This document shows positions 1 to 8,045 of a stretch of DNA of 48,981 nucleotides, one piece after another. The notes below the pieces were generated by a model, which was not told where the DNA came from, did not search any database, and saw only the letters and a program-made list of their open reading frames with translations. The number at the start of each line of letters is the position of its first letter. Position 1 is the first letter of the stretch. The position numbers were made by a program, and so were the translations under genes. The DNA lies in NCBI RefSeq assembly GCF_913055165.1, contig NZ_CAJXJS010000025.1, positions 1 to 48,981 on the forward strand, read 5' to 3'. The DNA comes from an uncultured Devosia sp. GTDB lineage: Bacteria > Pseudomonadota > Alphaproteobacteria > Rhizobiales > Devosiaceae.

Positions 1-434
1 GCCGCTTCCGGTCGAGCAGGGGGAGCGAGCCTGCTGGCTTGTCGGCACGTGCGGCCAGCCCGGTCCGGACCAGCACTTCGCGGGCTCGCGACTCCGCTTC
101 GCTGCCAGCCCTGCCGCCAAAAGTGGCAGCCGCAAGCACGTTTTCATAAGCTGTCAGGCCGCCAAAGGGCTGCGGTACCTGGTATGTGCGTCCCAGCCCT
201 GCGAGCGTTCGGTCATGCGCCGAGGTGGCCGTAACATCTCTGTCTTCGAAGGTGATCGTCCCGGCCTGCGGCTTCACGCTGCCGGTCAGCATATTGAAGA
301 CCGATGTCTTGCCGGCCCCATTGGGGCCGATAATGCCGAGGCATTCAGACATCGACACGTCGAACGACAGGTCGTTCGCCACGGTGATGGCGCCGAAGCG
401 GCGCGTCAAATTCCTGACGCTGAGAACGGACACG
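1..434 (-). CDS. LivG-like ABC transporter ATP-binding protein (partial)
   Basis: This is the N-terminal part of an ABC ATPase; the gene runs off the left edge of the window, so its C-terminus is missing. It would energise a branched-chain amino acid/amide-type importer at the inner membrane. The reading frame from GTG at 434 gives VSVLSVRNLTRRFGAITV and then a Walker A motif GPNGAGKT at about residues 37-44. The following Q-loop region (GRTYQVPQPFGGLTAYENV) is typical of the LivG subfamily. A GGGGTGAG stretch just upstream serves as ribosome binding site. It lies 70 nt downstream of the binding-protein gene on the same strand, separated by a stem-loop, so the two should form one operon with permeases beyond the window. 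The substrate cannot be read from this fragment. Confidence 0.85.
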
Positions 435-458
435 TCTCACCCCACAATCAAAGAAATG

Positions 459-488
459 GCCCGAACGCCTGGCAGTGCGCTCGGGCCC
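459..488 (-). other. Intercistronic stem-loop between binding protein and ATPase genes
   Basis: GGCCCGA (459-465) pairs with TCGGGCC (482-488). After one mismatch, CGC pairs with GCG further in, leaving an 8-nt loop. Read on the minus strand the stem is followed by ATTTCTTT, so it may act as a partial terminator or as a 3' stabiliser of the binding-protein message, giving more binding protein than ATPase. Confidence 0.55.
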
Positions 489-504
489 TCTATATCCAAT
501 TCGC

Positions 505-1794
505 TCAGGCGAATTCGGACAGTTTCATGAACGTCTTTTGCACCGGCACGTGCGGGGCAGTGACGTTGTTGGTCACGTAAAGCTCATAGGGGAACTTGGA
601 CCCTTCGGGGTTCTTGTGCCACTGGCCCATCGTCACCCAGGTTGAGGCCACCGACTTCATGGGCGAATTGCGGAAGTCGACCTTGCCGATAATCGTATCG
701 ATGTCGAGGTCGGCGATGGCATCGCGGACCGCGTCGCGATCCTTGGGATTGCCGGAATTCTTGAGAGCAGCCAAAGCCACTTCCCAGATCGCATGATGAT
801 AGCCCATGGGCTGGGCCCATTGCTTACCGGTCGACTCTTCGTAGGCCGTGCAGAATTCATCCGCGGATTGGCCGGTCAAAGTCGATGTATAAGGCAGTTG
901 GCGGTTGAACCAGATTTCCGTCGACATGCCCGCACCACGGTCGCCCAGCACTTCAACGCCCGCAGGGAACACGAAGGCAGCCGCAATCGAGACAGCATCG
1001 AGCTCGAGGCCCATCTGCTGAGCCTGGCCGTAGAACGTCGCGAAGTGGTCGGGGAAGACGAGACCGGTGACGATCTTTGCACCCCCCTCCCGGAACGCGG
1101 CAACCTGATTGGAAAAATCGTCGACCTGCTCTTTGAAGATGCCTCCGGGGACCTCTGCGAAACCGTTGCCTGCAAGGGCGCCAGCCATACCTTCAGAGAA
1201 ACCGCGACCGAAATCATTGTCTTCGTAGAAGGTGCCAACGACCGGCTCGATGCCGCTCTCTTTCCACATGCCGACATAATTCTGGATGATGTCAGCACCC
1301 GACCAGAAGAACAGGAAGCTGTAGGGGTAGCCGGTTTCCGGCGTGCCGCCGCGGGCAGCATAGAAGGGTTCCCACTGCAGGATGGTAGAGATGGCAGGCG
1401 TGCCGTTTTGATCGCAGATCTCAAGCGCCGGCGCGGCCAGACCGTCCGCTACCAGCAGCAGGTCTACATTCTCGCGCAGCACGAGTTCGTTGCCCAGGCT
1501 GCCCATGCGGTTCGGATCGGACTGGCTGTCGCGCACCAGGATTTCCACATCCCAGAATTTGCCGTCGATCTCGACGCCACCCTTGAGCACTTCCTGGACC
1601 TGCTCAACCACCCACGGGGCGGTTTCACCGAAATTGGACCTGATGCCGGTGAGCTGGTCGATATAGCCGATCCGGATCGTGCCTTCACTCTGCGCATAGG
1701 CGCCCGACGGCAAACCGATTGCGGCAGCCCCGGCACCAGCTGCCAGCCCCTTGAGCACGTCACGACGGCTCCTCAGCGTAAATTCTTTTTCCAT
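505..1794 (-). CDS. Branched-chain amino acid/amide-type ABC substrate-binding protein, Tat-exported
   Basis: This is a 429-residue periplasmic binding protein of the Leu/Ile/Val-binding (type I, Peripla_BP) family. The N-terminus has a twin-arginine signal: SRRDVLKG followed by an Ala/Gly-rich hydrophobic stretch ending near GAYAQ (about residue 35). The mature protein begins TIRIGYIDQLTG, the usual first strand of this fold. GTFYEDNDFGRG resembles the inter-lobe region of amide, urea and aromatic-acid binders. The start is supported by GGAGGAG 6-7 nt upstream. It is the first gene of a minus-strand transporter operon, and a GntR-type operator lies 30 nt before the start. Binding proteins of this type serve amino acids, amides, aromatic acids and keto acids; the catabolic genes nearby favour an organic acid, which is inference. 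Confidence 0.88.
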   Translation of the reverse strand: MEKEFTLRSRRDVLKGLAAGAGAAAIGLPSGAYAQSEGTIRIGYIDQLTGIRSNFGETAPWVVEQVQEVLKGGVEIDGKFWDVEILVRDSQSDPNRMGSLGNELVLRENVDLLLVADGLAAPALEICDQNGTPAISTILQWEPFYAARGGTPETGYPYSFLFFWSGADIIQNYVGMWKESGIEPVVGTFYEDNDFGRGFSEGMAGALAGNGFAEVPGGIFKEQVDDFSNQVAAFREGGAKIVTGLVFPDHFATFYGQAQQMGLELDAVSIAAAFVFPAGVEVLGDRGAGMSTEIWFNRQLPYTSTLTGQSADEFCTAYEESTGKQWAQPMGYHHAIWEVALAALKNSGNPKDRDAVRDAIADLDIDTIIGKVDFRNSPMKSVASTWVTMGQWHKNPEGSKFPYELYVTNNVTAPHVPVQKTFMKLSEFA

Positions 1795-1824
1795 TGCAAC
1801 TCCTCCCTATGAGTTACTGTCAGA

Positions 1825-1835
1825 TTGTATGATAA
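1825..1835. promoter_or_regulatory. Putative GntR (FCD-type) operator before the ABC binding-protein gene
   Basis: TTGTATGATAA differs by one base from the TTGTATGACAA found at two other promoters of this island. The TTGT-N3-ACAA layout resembles FadR-class operators (TNGTNNNACNA). It is 30 nt upstream of the start codon at 1794, a position suited to repression. Confidence 0.55.
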
Positions 1836-1958
1836 TAGACCATCTGTCAATTCAGCTCTGCGACGGAGGTCGTCCTTGCCCTGCGCGATTGACGACCGGC
1901 CCTAAGAGACTGAACCGAAAGAAGACTTGAAGCGCCCCGCGAGCGGCGTCGTACGCCG

Positions 1959-2360
1959 CTATTCGACTTGTCCCATTTCCTTGAGCACTTCGTTCGCCGC
2001 CTTGAAGGCATCCAGCCCGGCGGGAATGCCGCAGTAGATCGTGGCATGCAGCAGGGTTTCGCGGATTTCCTCGACACTGACCCCGTTGTTGATCGCGCCA
2101 CGCACATGCAGCTTGATTTCCGCCGAGCGATTGAGAGCGGTCAACATGGCCAGGTTGAGCATGGAGCGGGTCTTGAGGTCGAGCGTGTCGCGCCCCCAGG
2201 CATAGCCCCAGCACCACTCGGTCGTTATGTGCTGGAAGGTCATCATGAAGTCATTGGCGCGCTCGATCGAGCCATCGACATATTCTGACCCGAGCACCCG
2301 GCGTCGCAGGTTGAGCCCTTCTTCGAAAAGCTTGCCGACGGTCGTTTCCTGGTTAGCCAT
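1959..2360 (-). CDS. Carboxymuconolactone decarboxylase (CMD/AhpD) family protein
   Basis: This protein has 133 residues from the ATG at 2360, which is preferred because AAGGGT lies 8 nt upstream and the N-terminus MANQETTVGKLFEEG suits the family. An in-frame ATG at 2390 would place the operator inside the coding region. The fold resembles PcaC-like gamma-carboxymuconolactone decarboxylase: RSMLNLAMLTALN, then ELKLHVRGAINNGVS-type residues (here EIKLHVRGAINNGVS) and ETLLHATIYCGIPAG. There is one Cys in the IYCGIPAG motif rather than the CxxC of peroxidase-type AhpD, so decarboxylase or related lactone chemistry is more likely than peroxidase activity. It is divergent from the GntR gene, and the shared 133-bp gap holds the operator. 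The actual substrate is unknown. Confidence 0.8.
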   Translation of the reverse strand: MANQETTVGKLFEEGLNLRRRVLGSEYVDGSIERANDFMMTFQHITTEWCWGYAWGRDTLDLKTRSMLNLAMLTALNRSAEIKLHVRGAINNGVSVEEIRETLLHATIYCGIPAGLDAFKAANEVLKEMGQVE

Positions 2361-2372
2361 GATTTCTGACCC

Positions 2373-2390
2373 TTGTATTTTGCCATACAA
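2373..2390. promoter_or_regulatory. Putative GntR operator between the CMD gene and the regulator gene
   Basis: TTGTAT (2373-2378) and ATACAA (2385-2390) form perfect 6-bp inverted arms around a 6-bp spacer. On the minus strand the right part reads TTGTATGGCAA, a one-base variant of the island motif. It lies 13-30 nt upstream of the CMD start codon and about 100 nt before the GntR gene, so it could serve repression of the first and autoregulation of the second. Confidence 0.6.
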
Positions 2391-2493
2391 ATAGACAATA
2401 TTGAGAAAGATGTCCGGTGTTCGGCCGGCCTGCCCTTTTCAGTCCCAACCGGGATGAACTGATTTCCGTCCTACTCTTGCAAGGAACAGCTCG

Positions 2494-3192
2494 ATGTCTG
2501 ATGCCCAAGAAGCTCACGAAATGAACCTTCGGGTAGAGACGCTTCCCGGATTGCGGGAGCAGGTGGCTGAGCGCTTGCGAATGGCCATCGTGACTGGCCA
2601 CTTCAAGCCGGGAGAAAGGCTGATCGAACGCGAGCTCTGCGACATGATGGGCGTGTCGCGCACATCGCTGCGCGAGGCGCTGCGCGAATTGCAGGCCGAC
2701 GGCCTGATCACCCTCAAGCCCAACAAGGGCATGACCGTCGCCGTGCTCACCGAGGAGACGGCGCGATCCATCTACGAAGTGCGCCGCATGCTTGAAGGCC
2801 TGGCGGCCCGACTGTTTGCCAAGCACGCGACGAGTAAGCAGATGCAGGACCTGAGGGCCAGTGTCGAGGAGTTGGCTCAAGTCTATGACGACTTTTCCGC
2901 TGAGGCCTTTATCAGGGTGAAGGGGCGCTTCTACGACATTCTCCTGGAGGGCGGTGGGAACAAGGTCGCGGCGGATATGTTGCGCCGCATCCATACGCGC
3001 GCCTCGCAATTGCGGGTGCTGTCGCTCTCGAGCGCCGAACGCGCCCAGCAGTCCATCGGCGAACTGCGCGCCTTCTGTGACGCGCTCGAAGCGCGGGACG
3101 AAGACCTGGCCTGGCAGCTTTGCCTCGATCACGTCGAAAACGCGGCCAATGCGGCGCTCAAATCCATCGCCAAGGGCCAGATGCGCGAGTAG
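2494..3192 (+). CDS. GntR family transcriptional regulator, FCD (FadR C-terminal domain) subfamily
   Basis: This 232-residue protein is the usual FCD-GntR size. Residues about 12-80 form a winged helix-turn-helix (LREQVAERLRMAIVTGHFKPGERL, then ELCDMMGVSRTSLREALRELQADGLI). The rest is the all-helical FCD ligand domain, whose family binds small organic acids, often through a metal. AAGGA lies upstream of the chosen ATG. It is divergent from the CMD-family gene and is the only regulator within the island. The recurrent TTGTATGACAA-type motif at four promoters fits the TNGTNNNACNA consensus of its family. I infer that it represses the island and releases DNA on binding a pathway intermediate. 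Confidence 0.9.
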   Translation: MSDAQEAHEMNLRVETLPGLREQVAERLRMAIVTGHFKPGERLIERELCDMMGVSRTSLREALRELQADGLITLKPNKGMTVAVLTEETARSIYEVRRMLEGLAARLFAKHATSKQMQDLRASVEELAQVYDDFSAEAFIRVKGRFYDILLEGGGNKVAADMLRRIHTRASQLRVLSLSSAERAQQSIGELRAFCDALEARDEDLAWQLCLDHVENAANAALKSIAKGQMRE

Positions 3193-3239
3193 CTCTGCTC
3201 TGCATCCTTTGCGAGCATTGGGAGAATAGCGCGCCATGG

Positions 3240-3992
3240 TTACACCGATTTCACGGTGATGCCGCCATCGGCGCGCAGGATAGTGCCGGTGACAAAACTG
3301 GCGTCATCGGAGAGGAGAAAGGCAATCGCGGCTGCGATTTCTACCTCGGTTCCCAACCGTCCAAGCGGCGTCTGCGCCTTGCGCTTCTTGTAACCTTCCT
3401 CGTCGACAATCGCCCGCGCCCCCGGTGTCGGCACGGCGCCGGGCGTCACCGCATTGACGCGGATGCCCTGGGGACCCAGCTCCACGGCCAGTTGCCGGGT
3501 CAGCGCGGCAATGGCGCCTTTGATCGCGGTGTAGGACGAGGTGCCGGCCGAGCCGACCTCGGCCACGGGCGAGGTGATGTTGACTACAGCGGCCGGCGCG
3601 TCGCCGCGATGGGCCAGCAGGGCCTGCACCCCCCAGAAAGGTCCCTTGACGCCCACATCCAGCATGCGGCCAAGAATCTCGTCCGTGACCCCCTCGACGG
3701 GCCCGTAACGGATCCAGATCGCGTCGTTGACGATGCCGGTCAGTGGTCCGAATGCGTCAGAAAGATGCTTCGCCGCCGAGAAAACCGACCCCCGATCCGA
3801 CGTATCTGCAATCAGCGCCAAGGCTTTCCCGCCCACAGCGACAATGGACGCCGCGGTGGCTTCCGCGAGGCCTTGGTCAATGTCCAGCACGCCGACGGCC
3901 GCGCCACGGCCCGCGAGCAGTGCCGCCGTGGCTGCTCCAATTCCACGCCCTGCGCCGGTGACCAGCACAACCTGTCCCTCGTGGCTACGCAT
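3240..3992 (-). CDS. Short-chain dehydrogenase/reductase (SDR)
   Basis: This 250-residue classical SDR is an NAD(P)-dependent oxidoreductase of the cytoplasm. The cofactor motif TGAGRGIG is at about residues 13-20, the catalytic Tyr and Lys are in YTAIKGAI, and PGAVPTPG follows. It ends with the typical FVTGTILRADGGITV. The start at 3992 is chosen because GGGAGG sits 7-8 nt upstream and the sequence opens with VVLVTGAGRGIG; the frame stays open further upstream but without family similarity. It is 23 nt downstream of another SDR on the same strand, the last of three co-transcribed genes led by the esterase at 5993. It probably oxidises a secondary alcohol or hydroxy acid, but the substrate is not readable. 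Confidence 0.88.
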   Translation of the reverse strand: MRSHEGQVVLVTGAGRGIGAATAALLAGRGAAVGVLDIDQGLAEATAASIVAVGGKALALIADTSDRGSVFSAAKHLSDAFGPLTGIVNDAIWIRYGPVEGVTDEILGRMLDVGVKGPFWGVQALLAHRGDAPAAVVNITSPVAEVGSAGTSSYTAIKGAIAALTRQLAVELGPQGIRVNAVTPGAVPTPGARAIVDEEGYKKRKAQTPLGRLGTEVEIAAAIAFLLSDDASFVTGTILRADGGITVKSV

Positions 3993-4015
3993 TGCAGTAC
4001 CTCCCGCTGCCATGT

Positions 4016-4804
4016 TCAGTCCGCCCCGTTGTCGGGCACGCCGCCATAAAGTGACCACAGCCCGGTCGCCAAGGTTCCGCTGTCCACCGGCAGCTCGATG
4101 CCGGTGATGGCACCCGCCTCATCGGACAACAGGAAATAGATCGCGTTCGCCACTTGCTCCGGCATGACCAGGCGACCCAAGGCCGTCTGCCGGATCATCA
4201 CATCGGGATTGCGTTCGCCGCGCGCATAGCTTGCTTCCACCGCCGGTGTCCGGGTCGGGCCGGGGTGCACGCAGTTGACCCGCACGCCCTCCCGCCCCCA
4301 GGCCACGGCAAAGTTTCGCGTCATGTTGATGATGGCGGCCTTGGTTGGCCCATAGGCCATCAGCGGGCTGGAATTGAGCGAAGTGATCGAGCCAACCGTG
4401 ACGATCGCCCCTTTGCCGCGTAGCCGCATCGGATTGCCGAAGGCGGTCATGGTCTTGAATGTGCCGGTCAGGTTGACCTTGAGGATGGCCTCCCATTCTT
4501 CTGCATCCTGGTCCTGTGGGCGATGTGGGTTTTCCAGGTGAGCGGCCACACAGGCCAAGGCGTCCACGGGCCCCATCTTGGTTTCGACCCAATTGGCCGC
4601 AGCTGCGATACTGGCGCCATCGGCCAAGTCGATTTCGTGTGCTGTCCCCCCGGTCTCTTGGGCGACCTGCCGCGCCAGATCCATGTTGCGATCGAGGATG
4701 GCGACCTGCCAGCCGGCCTTTCGCAAACGCGCCACCGTGGCGGCGCCTATGCCGCCTGCACCACCCGTCACCACCGCAACGCGATTCTCTACGACCCTGG
4801 ACAT
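4016..4804 (-). CDS. Short-chain dehydrogenase/reductase (SDR)
   Basis: This 262-residue classical SDR has the cofactor motif TGGAGGIG, NAG-region equivalent ACVAAHLENP, catalytic YGPTKAAIINM and C-terminal ITGIELPVDSG. The start at 4804 places VAVVTGGAGGIG at the family position. It is separated by a single base from the stop of the upstream esterase gene (TGACATG), indicating translational coupling. The longer open frame back to 4954 lies inside the esterase gene and has no SDR similarity. The two adjacent SDRs share only the general family pattern, so they may act on successive or stereoisomeric hydroxy compounds released by the esterase. That role is inference. Confidence 0.88.
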   Translation of the reverse strand: MSRVVENRVAVVTGGAGGIGAATVARLRKAGWQVAILDRNMDLARQVAQETGGTAHEIDLADGASIAAAANWVETKMGPVDALACVAAHLENPHRPQDQDAEEWEAILKVNLTGTFKTMTAFGNPMRLRGKGAIVTVGSITSLNSSPLMAYGPTKAAIINMTRNFAVAWGREGVRVNCVHPGPTRTPAVEASYARGERNPDVMIRQTALGRLVMPEQVANAIYFLLSDEAGAITGIELPVDSGTLATGLWSLYGGVPDNGAD

Positions 4805-4805
4805 G

Positions 4806-5993
4806 TCAGAGACTCGCGTAGAGAGATTCGATGATGCGTCGCGCGCGCGGGCCGTTGTCACCACGGGCATGCATCTTGTTGCAGGCGTAGGCAAAGCCGA
4901 TCCTGGCGTCGGGGTCTCCGAAACCGATGGAGCCGCCGAAACCGTGATGACCAAAGGAGCGCGGGTTCGGGCCCATCCACACGGCCTCTTCGGTGTTGAG
5001 GAGAATGCCGCGTCCCTGGTGATAGTGGCGCTGCTGCATCTGCTCGTATTGATGATGCTGCTCGGTGATCATGTCCTCGAGCGTTTCGGGCGTCATGATC
5101 GTGACCCCATCCAGCGAACCGCCGCGCGATACCGCCCCATAGACTTTTGCAACGGTCCGCGCCGTGCCATGGCCATTGGCACTGGCGATCTCGGCGGTGC
5201 GCCAGCCATGCGAATTGAGCGTAATGTCGATGGGCTCATCCGGATGCTGGGCAAAGCCCTTCGCCAGCAGCGTATCGGGCTCCTTGTCCTTGCGTTCGAG
5301 CAGCGTGCCGGCCAGCGTCGGCACCAGCGTGGCGACCCGGTTTTCAATGTCCTGGTCCGTGAGGCCGCCGATACGATAATCACCGCCCAACGGACCGACG
5401 ACCCGTTCCTGGATCAGGTCGCGAAAGCGTTTGCCGGTGACGCGACGTGCAATCTCACCGAGCAGATTGCCCTGCGTATGAATGTGGTAGGCCGCGACGG
5501 TACCCGGCTCCCAGAGCGGAGCCTGTTTTTCCAGCGCCGAAACGATCAGGTCGCAGTCATAAATGGCGCCCTTGTAGAGCGGGTCGGTCACCACCGGGAG
5601 GGCGCAGGTGTGGTCCAGCACCATGGAGACGGTGATGCCCTGCTTGCCGTTCTGCGCGAATTCCGGCCAGTAGGTCGCGACCTTCTCCGCCGGATCGATG
5701 AGGCCCTCGGAAATGAGTCCGTTGAAGGTGATCCCGGAAATGCCCTTAGCGACCGACATCATGCAGACAATGGTGTCTTCATTCCAGGTCTTGGAAAACT
5801 CGGCATCGCGATAGCCGCCCCAAAGGTCGGCCACCTGCTCGCCATCGACATAGGCAGCCGCTGCGGCCCCGATTTCTTCCTCGACGGCGAAGTTCTCCGC
5901 GAATGCCTCAGCGACACGCTCATATCCAGGGGTGACCCAGCCGGTCAGAACAAACTCGTGCCCCCGTGCCTTTACGGTCCTGTCAAACTGCAT
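4806..5993 (-). CDS. Serine hydrolase of the beta-lactamase/EstB esterase family
   Basis: This 395-residue protein is a class C beta-lactamase-fold esterase. It has the nucleophile motif S80-V-A-K83 and a tyrosine motif around Y169 (AAYHIHTQGNLLGE). A C-terminal HHGFGGS stretch replaces the KTG of true beta-lactamases, as in EstB-like esterases and lactone hydrolases. No signal peptide is visible, so it should act in the cytoplasm, which argues against antibiotic resistance. GGAGGAG lies 6 nt before the ATG. It leads a three-gene minus-strand operon with two SDRs. A perfect TTGTATGACAA operator sits 38-48 nt upstream. In this setting it probably hydrolyses an ester or lactone to a hydroxy acid that the SDRs oxidise. 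Confidence 0.83.
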   Translation of the reverse strand: MQFDRTVKARGHEFVLTGWVTPGYERVAEAFAENFAVEEEIGAAAAAYVDGEQVADLWGGYRDAEFSKTWNEDTIVCMMSVAKGISGITFNGLISEGLIDPAEKVATYWPEFAQNGKQGITVSMVLDHTCALPVVTDPLYKGAIYDCDLIVSALEKQAPLWEPGTVAAYHIHTQGNLLGEIARRVTGKRFRDLIQERVVGPLGGDYRIGGLTDQDIENRVATLVPTLAGTLLERKDKEPDTLLAKGFAQHPDEPIDITLNSHGWRTAEIASANGHGTARTVAKVYGAVSRGGSLDGVTIMTPETLEDMITEQHHQYEQMQQRHYHQGRGILLNTEEAVWMGPNPRSFGHHGFGGSIGFGDPDARIGFAYACNKMHARGDNGPRARRIIESLYASL

Positions 5994-6030
5994 TGCGGCT
6001 CCTCCGTATACCCGAATACGGCTAGCAGTT

Positions 6031-6041
6031 TGTATGACAAT
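6031..6041. promoter_or_regulatory. Putative GntR operator before the esterase-SDR operon
   Basis: TTGTATGACAA is an exact copy of the motif at 6911-6921. A related ATATGATAAT stretch follows at 6056-6065, just before the stop codon of the neighbouring lactonase-like gene. The site is 38 nt upstream of the esterase start. Confidence 0.6.
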
Positions 6042-6064
6042 CTGTCAACCGACCATATGATAAT

Positions 6065-6868
6065 TTATCGAAGCGGTGCGAGATCAAGCCGGAGAATGTC
6101 CGGTTCGTCGGGACTGACAGCAGGCCAGCGGCGGCGCACCTCCGGGTCGTGGCCCGGGATCAGCAGATCGGCATCTCCGTCGGCCAGTTCTTCACAGCGT
6201 CGAAAGCCTTCGAGCATTTCGCCGACATTGTAGACCAGCGGGAAGGGCGCCCGTCGCACGCGGTTTTCGGTGAAGTGAAAGGCGTCCGACGCCAGCACGA
6301 GCGGGCCACGCTCGGTCATCACCCGAACCACCTGCAATCCGCCGGTATGACCGCCGATCCGGTGTAGGGTGATGCCGGGCGCCAACGTGCTATCGCCGTT
6401 ATGGAATGTTACCCGTCCGGCATAGACAAGGCGCACTGCATCGACCACGTCCTCGACATGGAACGGTGCCGACAGGCATCCATGCCCCATGGGACGGCCC
6501 GTCGCGTAGCTCATCTCTGCATCCTGCAAGTGGAAATGGGCTGTCGGGAATTCCCCAAGCGTCCCGGCATGGTCATAGTGCAGATGGGTCAGGACGACCG
6601 TCTGGACAGTCGCGGCGTCTATCCCGATGCGTGCGAGCATGGCCTTTGGCGAAGCGAGCAATTGCCGTCCGCGTTTTTGTGCCTGCTCGGGGCCAAAGCC
6701 GGTATCGACGACGACCTCCATCCCGTTTCCGCGAATGACCCAGACATAATAGTCCAAGGGCATGGCGCCTTCATGGATGTCCATGCCTGGCAGGAAGTTC
6801 TCGCGCCTGGGCCGATCAGGAGCCGTGGTGGCGTATCGCAGGCCGAACACCTCATACATAGGTCTCAT
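6065..6868 (-). CDS. MBL-fold metallohydrolase, N-acyl homoserine/gamma-butyrolactone lactonase-like
   Basis: This 267-residue metallo-beta-lactamase-fold enzyme has the dinuclear metal motif H95-L-H97-Y-D99-H100, a later GGHTGG histidine, ASDAFHF (metal-bridging Asp) and a final PGHDP histidine. That pattern matches the AttM/BlcC/AiiA lactonase branch. The start at 6868 is chosen because GAGGCG precedes it; an in-frame ATG at 6937 would run through the operator region and into the divergent promoter. It is divergent from the TRAP transporter. In Agrobacterium a related lactonase opens gamma-butyrolactone to 4-hydroxybutyrate, which is oxidised by a succinate-semialdehyde dehydrogenase. A similar dehydrogenase lies at 11532, so lactone catabolism is more likely than quorum quenching. 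The exact substrate is unproven. Confidence 0.83.
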   Translation of the reverse strand: MRPMYEVFGLRYATTAPDRPRRENFLPGMDIHEGAMPLDYYVWVIRGNGMEVVVDTGFGPEQAQKRGRQLLASPKAMLARIGIDAATVQTVVLTHLHYDHAGTLGEFPTAHFHLQDAEMSYATGRPMGHGCLSAPFHVEDVVDAVRLVYAGRVTFHNGDSTLAPGITLHRIGGHTGGLQVVRVMTERGPLVLASDAFHFTENRVRRAPFPLVYNVGEMLEGFRRCEELADGDADLLIPGHDPEVRRRWPAVSPDEPDILRLDLAPLR

Positions 6869-6910
6869 AGTCGCCTCGCAGCATTTTACTTGAATCATCA
6901 GACCGTCATG

Positions 6911-6921
6911 TTGTATGACAA
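6911..6921. promoter_or_regulatory. Putative GntR operator in the lactonase/TRAP divergent promoter
   Basis: TTGTATGACAA is identical to 6031-6041. It lies in the 107-bp gap between two divergent genes, 43 nt from the lactonase start and 55 nt from the TRAP binding-protein start, so one site could control both directions. Confidence 0.6.
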
Positions 6922-6975
6922 ACTGCCAATGTGGCAAAACGGAATTCGCAGGGAGCCCTGCGGATGGGAGGTACC

Positions 6976-7983
6976 ATGAAACTCACAACGCTCTTCGCGG
7001 GCGCGCTGACTGCCCTGTCCTTCGGGGCTGTCGCATTCGCCCAAGATTATCCGGAAATGACCCTCCGGTACTCATCCAATATTCCCGAAGTGGTCAACAC
7101 GTCGGCCATTGACACCTATTTCTCCTCCGAGATCGAGAAGCGATCGGGCGGCAAGATCAAGATCGAGCATTTCTGGGCCAATACCTTGGGTGGCGAGGCC
7201 GAAATCGTCGATCTGGTCGGCTCCGGCGCGGTTGACCTCGGCCTGATCGTCATGGGTAACCAAACGGCGCGCCTGCCCTTCGCCGCCGTGACAAACGCCC
7301 TGCCTATGACCTATGCGGATGGCCCGAAGGTGAATGCCCTGACCCGCGAAATCATGACCAACAATCCCACGGTCGTGGCGGAGCTGGACCGGGCCAACCT
7401 CCACCCGATCCTCTTCCGCTACCTGCCCGACTATCGCATCTACTGTACCAAGCCGATCCGCACCATGCAGGATTTCCAGGGCACCAAGATCCGCTCCTAC
7501 GGTTCCTACGTTCCTGTCCTGTTCGAAAGCCTCGGCGCCACCCCCGTGAATATTCCGCCGGTGGACATGATCCAGGCGATGCAATCGGGGGCGATGGACT
7601 GCACCTATATGTTCAATTCGGGCGTACAGGCATTCAAGATCGACCAGGTTGCCGACTATGCAACTGACCTGTCCTTCGGTGTCATCTCTGCCCACACCTT
7701 GTTCATCGCCAAGGACAAATGGCTTAGCTGGCCGGATAATGTGCGCGCGCTGTTCGAAGAAGTTGCAGCCGATGCGGAAGCCTATGGCAACGAGTTGATT
7801 GCGCGTGACGAAGGCGCCGCCAAGGACGCCATCGTGGCAGCGGGCATGGAGATCGTGCCCTTCGAGGATGCCGATGGCTTTGCCGCCGCTGTCCCAGACA
7901 TGCTCGAGCTATGGGTCGGAAGCATGGGTGACAAGTCGGCCGAGGCCCAGGAACTGGCCGACTTTATCCGCGCCAACCGCTGA
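6976..7983 (+). CDS. TRAP transporter substrate-binding protein (DctP family)
   Basis: This 335-residue periplasmic binding protein has a Sec signal peptide (MKLTTLFAGALTALSFGAVAFA, cleaved near residue 22). DctP-family features follow: SSEIEKRSGGKIKIEHFWA, GGEAEIVDLVGSGAVDLG and the central FQGTKIRSYGSYVPVLFESLGATPV, where the conserved Arg usually salt-bridges a carboxylate ligand. GGGAGGT lies 4 nt before the chosen ATG. It is the first gene of a plus-strand operon with the small and large TRAP permeases and three dehydrogenases, driven from the divergent operator-bearing promoter. The retained Arg and the dehydrogenases point to an organic acid, probably a hydroxy or keto acid. Confidence 0.9.
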   Translation: MKLTTLFAGALTALSFGAVAFAQDYPEMTLRYSSNIPEVVNTSAIDTYFSSEIEKRSGGKIKIEHFWANTLGGEAEIVDLVGSGAVDLGLIVMGNQTARLPFAAVTNALPMTYADGPKVNALTREIMTNNPTVVAELDRANLHPILFRYLPDYRIYCTKPIRTMQDFQGTKIRSYGSYVPVLFESLGATPVNIPPVDMIQAMQSGAMDCTYMFNSGVQAFKIDQVADYATDLSFGVISAHTLFIAKDKWLSWPDNVRALFEEVAADAEAYGNELIARDEGAAKDAIVAAGMEIVPFEDADGFAAAVPDMLELWVGSMGDKSAEAQELADFIRANR

Positions 7984-8004
7984 GCGGCGACCGTACCGAT
8001 GCGA

Positions 8005-8026
8005 GAGGACGGGGTGGCCCGTCCTC
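8005..8026 (+). other. Intercistronic stem-loop between TRAP binding protein and permease genes
   Basis: GAGGACGGG (8005-8013) and CCCGTCCTC (8018-8026) form a perfect 9-bp stem with loop GTGG, followed by CTCTTG rather than a long T run. It sits in the 62-nt gap before the small permease gene. It probably blocks 3' exonucleases or attenuates read-through, so that binding protein is made in excess. Confidence 0.65.
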
Positions 8027-8045
8027 CTCTTGCCCCGAGGGTGCC

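Noticed and set aside
793..1812. Long plus-strand frame opposite the ABC binding-protein gene
   Set aside because: It is an antisense shadow in GC-rich DNA with no family features or ribosome site; the minus-strand protein is clearly real.
1844..1850. CTGTCAA near 1844 and 6043 as Pho-box halves
   Set aside because: Only single half-sites with no second repeat 4 bp away, and next to GntR-type motifs in a carbon catabolic island.
4806..5993. Antibiotic-resistance beta-lactamase
   Set aside because: The SxxK motif is present, but the protein has no signal peptide, no KTG triad and lies with SDR genes under a catabolic operator; an esterase is more likely.
6065..6868. Quorum-quenching acyl homoserine lactonase as main role
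   Set aside because: The fold fits, but the genes around it are for uptake and oxidation of acids and no quorum-sensing gene is present, so a catabolic lactonase is preferred.
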